Shown piece by piece: positions 12,836 to 12,911 of a stretch of DNA of 12,911 nucleotides (positions are counted from its first letter, which is position 1; each line of letters opens with the position of its first letter). A program made the translations under genes and the position numbers. Origin of the DNA: Phycisphaerae bacterium (GTDB lineage: Bacteria > Planctomycetota > Phycisphaerae > Sedimentisphaerales > SG8-4). A model generated the notes under the pieces. That model saw only the letters and a list, made by a program, of their open reading frames with translations. It made no database searches and had not been told where the DNA came from. Location: contig JAUXAH010000025.1 of the NCBI GenBank assembly GCA_030614945.1, positions 1 through 12,911 of the forward strand. The letters run 5' to 3'.

Positions 12836-12911
12836 ATCAAAAATCAAATATCAAAATGCAAAATTAAGGAAGTCGTTGCCGCTCTGCGGCAACTCCACAA
12901 TTTTGATTTTT
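12836..12911. repeat. Heptad array fused to a palindrome, cut by the window edge
   Basis: The heptads ATCAAAA, ATCAAAT, ATCAAAA, TGCAAAA, TTAAGGA (12836-12870) lead into the hairpin GTTGCCGC-TCT-GCGGCAAC (12875-12893). After it, TCC..AATTTTGAT starts the reverse complement of the left side, so the whole is a large imperfect palindrome whose right arm leaves the window. Confidence 0.7.

Overview
The window looks like a chromosomal segment from a member of the Planctomycetota, most plausibly an anaerobic Phycisphaerae-type lineage. This is inferred from the Tat-exported Gfo/Idh/MocA oxidoreductase, the DUF1080 lipoprotein and the sugar isomerase/epimerase, a combination expanded in that phylum and its relatives. 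The intermediate base composition and the many repeat-filled spacers fit, but no marker gene here fixes the taxonomy.

Layout, left to right. (1) 1-2744, minus strand: a three-gene sugar cassette (DUF1080 lipoprotein, Tat-exported Gfo/Idh/MocA oxidoreductase, sugar isomerase/epimerase cut by the window edge). It is consistent with an extracytoplasmic 3-keto-glycoside pathway. (2) 3067-3747: an ORF6N DNA-binding-type gene with one 25-27 bp palindrome inside its coding sequence and two more upstream, all with the same half-sites and spacing. (3) 3839-6602, minus strand: a GAF plus SpoIIE/PP2C phosphatase, cytidylate kinase (cmk) and a PlsC-type acyltransferase, with a 15-bp tandem array before cmk and a 60-bp in-frame duplication at the cmk/plsC junction. 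(4) 6838-7204: acylphosphatase and a terminator hairpin. (5) 7232-7651: a C-terminal remnant of a YfbK-like von Willebrand factor A protein. (6) 7838-8100: a promoter and a 54-residue membrane protein. (7) 8116-8895: a membrane-anchored protein of unknown function. (8) 8984-9269: nested palindromic repeats. (9) 9413-11518: a complete prolyl oligopeptidase, likely a lipoprotein. (10) 11586-12093: a threonine aldolase gene broken by an internal deletion. (11) 12209-12811: a UPF0316 membrane protein. (12) A palindromic repeat truncated by the right edge.

The genes are mostly ordinary; the unusual content is in the non-coding and junction DNA. At least nine spacers carry short degenerate tandem arrays with a strict 7-bp period but different sequences, often abutting a start or stop codon. 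The most interesting single signal is the trio of compensated palindromes in and around the ORF6N gene, which could be an operator set for a self-regulating DNA-binding protein or a mobile palindrome. Two degraded genes (yfbK-like and ltaE) and two recent-looking duplications indicate ongoing local rearrangement. No tRNA, rRNA, CRISPR array or insertion-sequence transposase was recognised.
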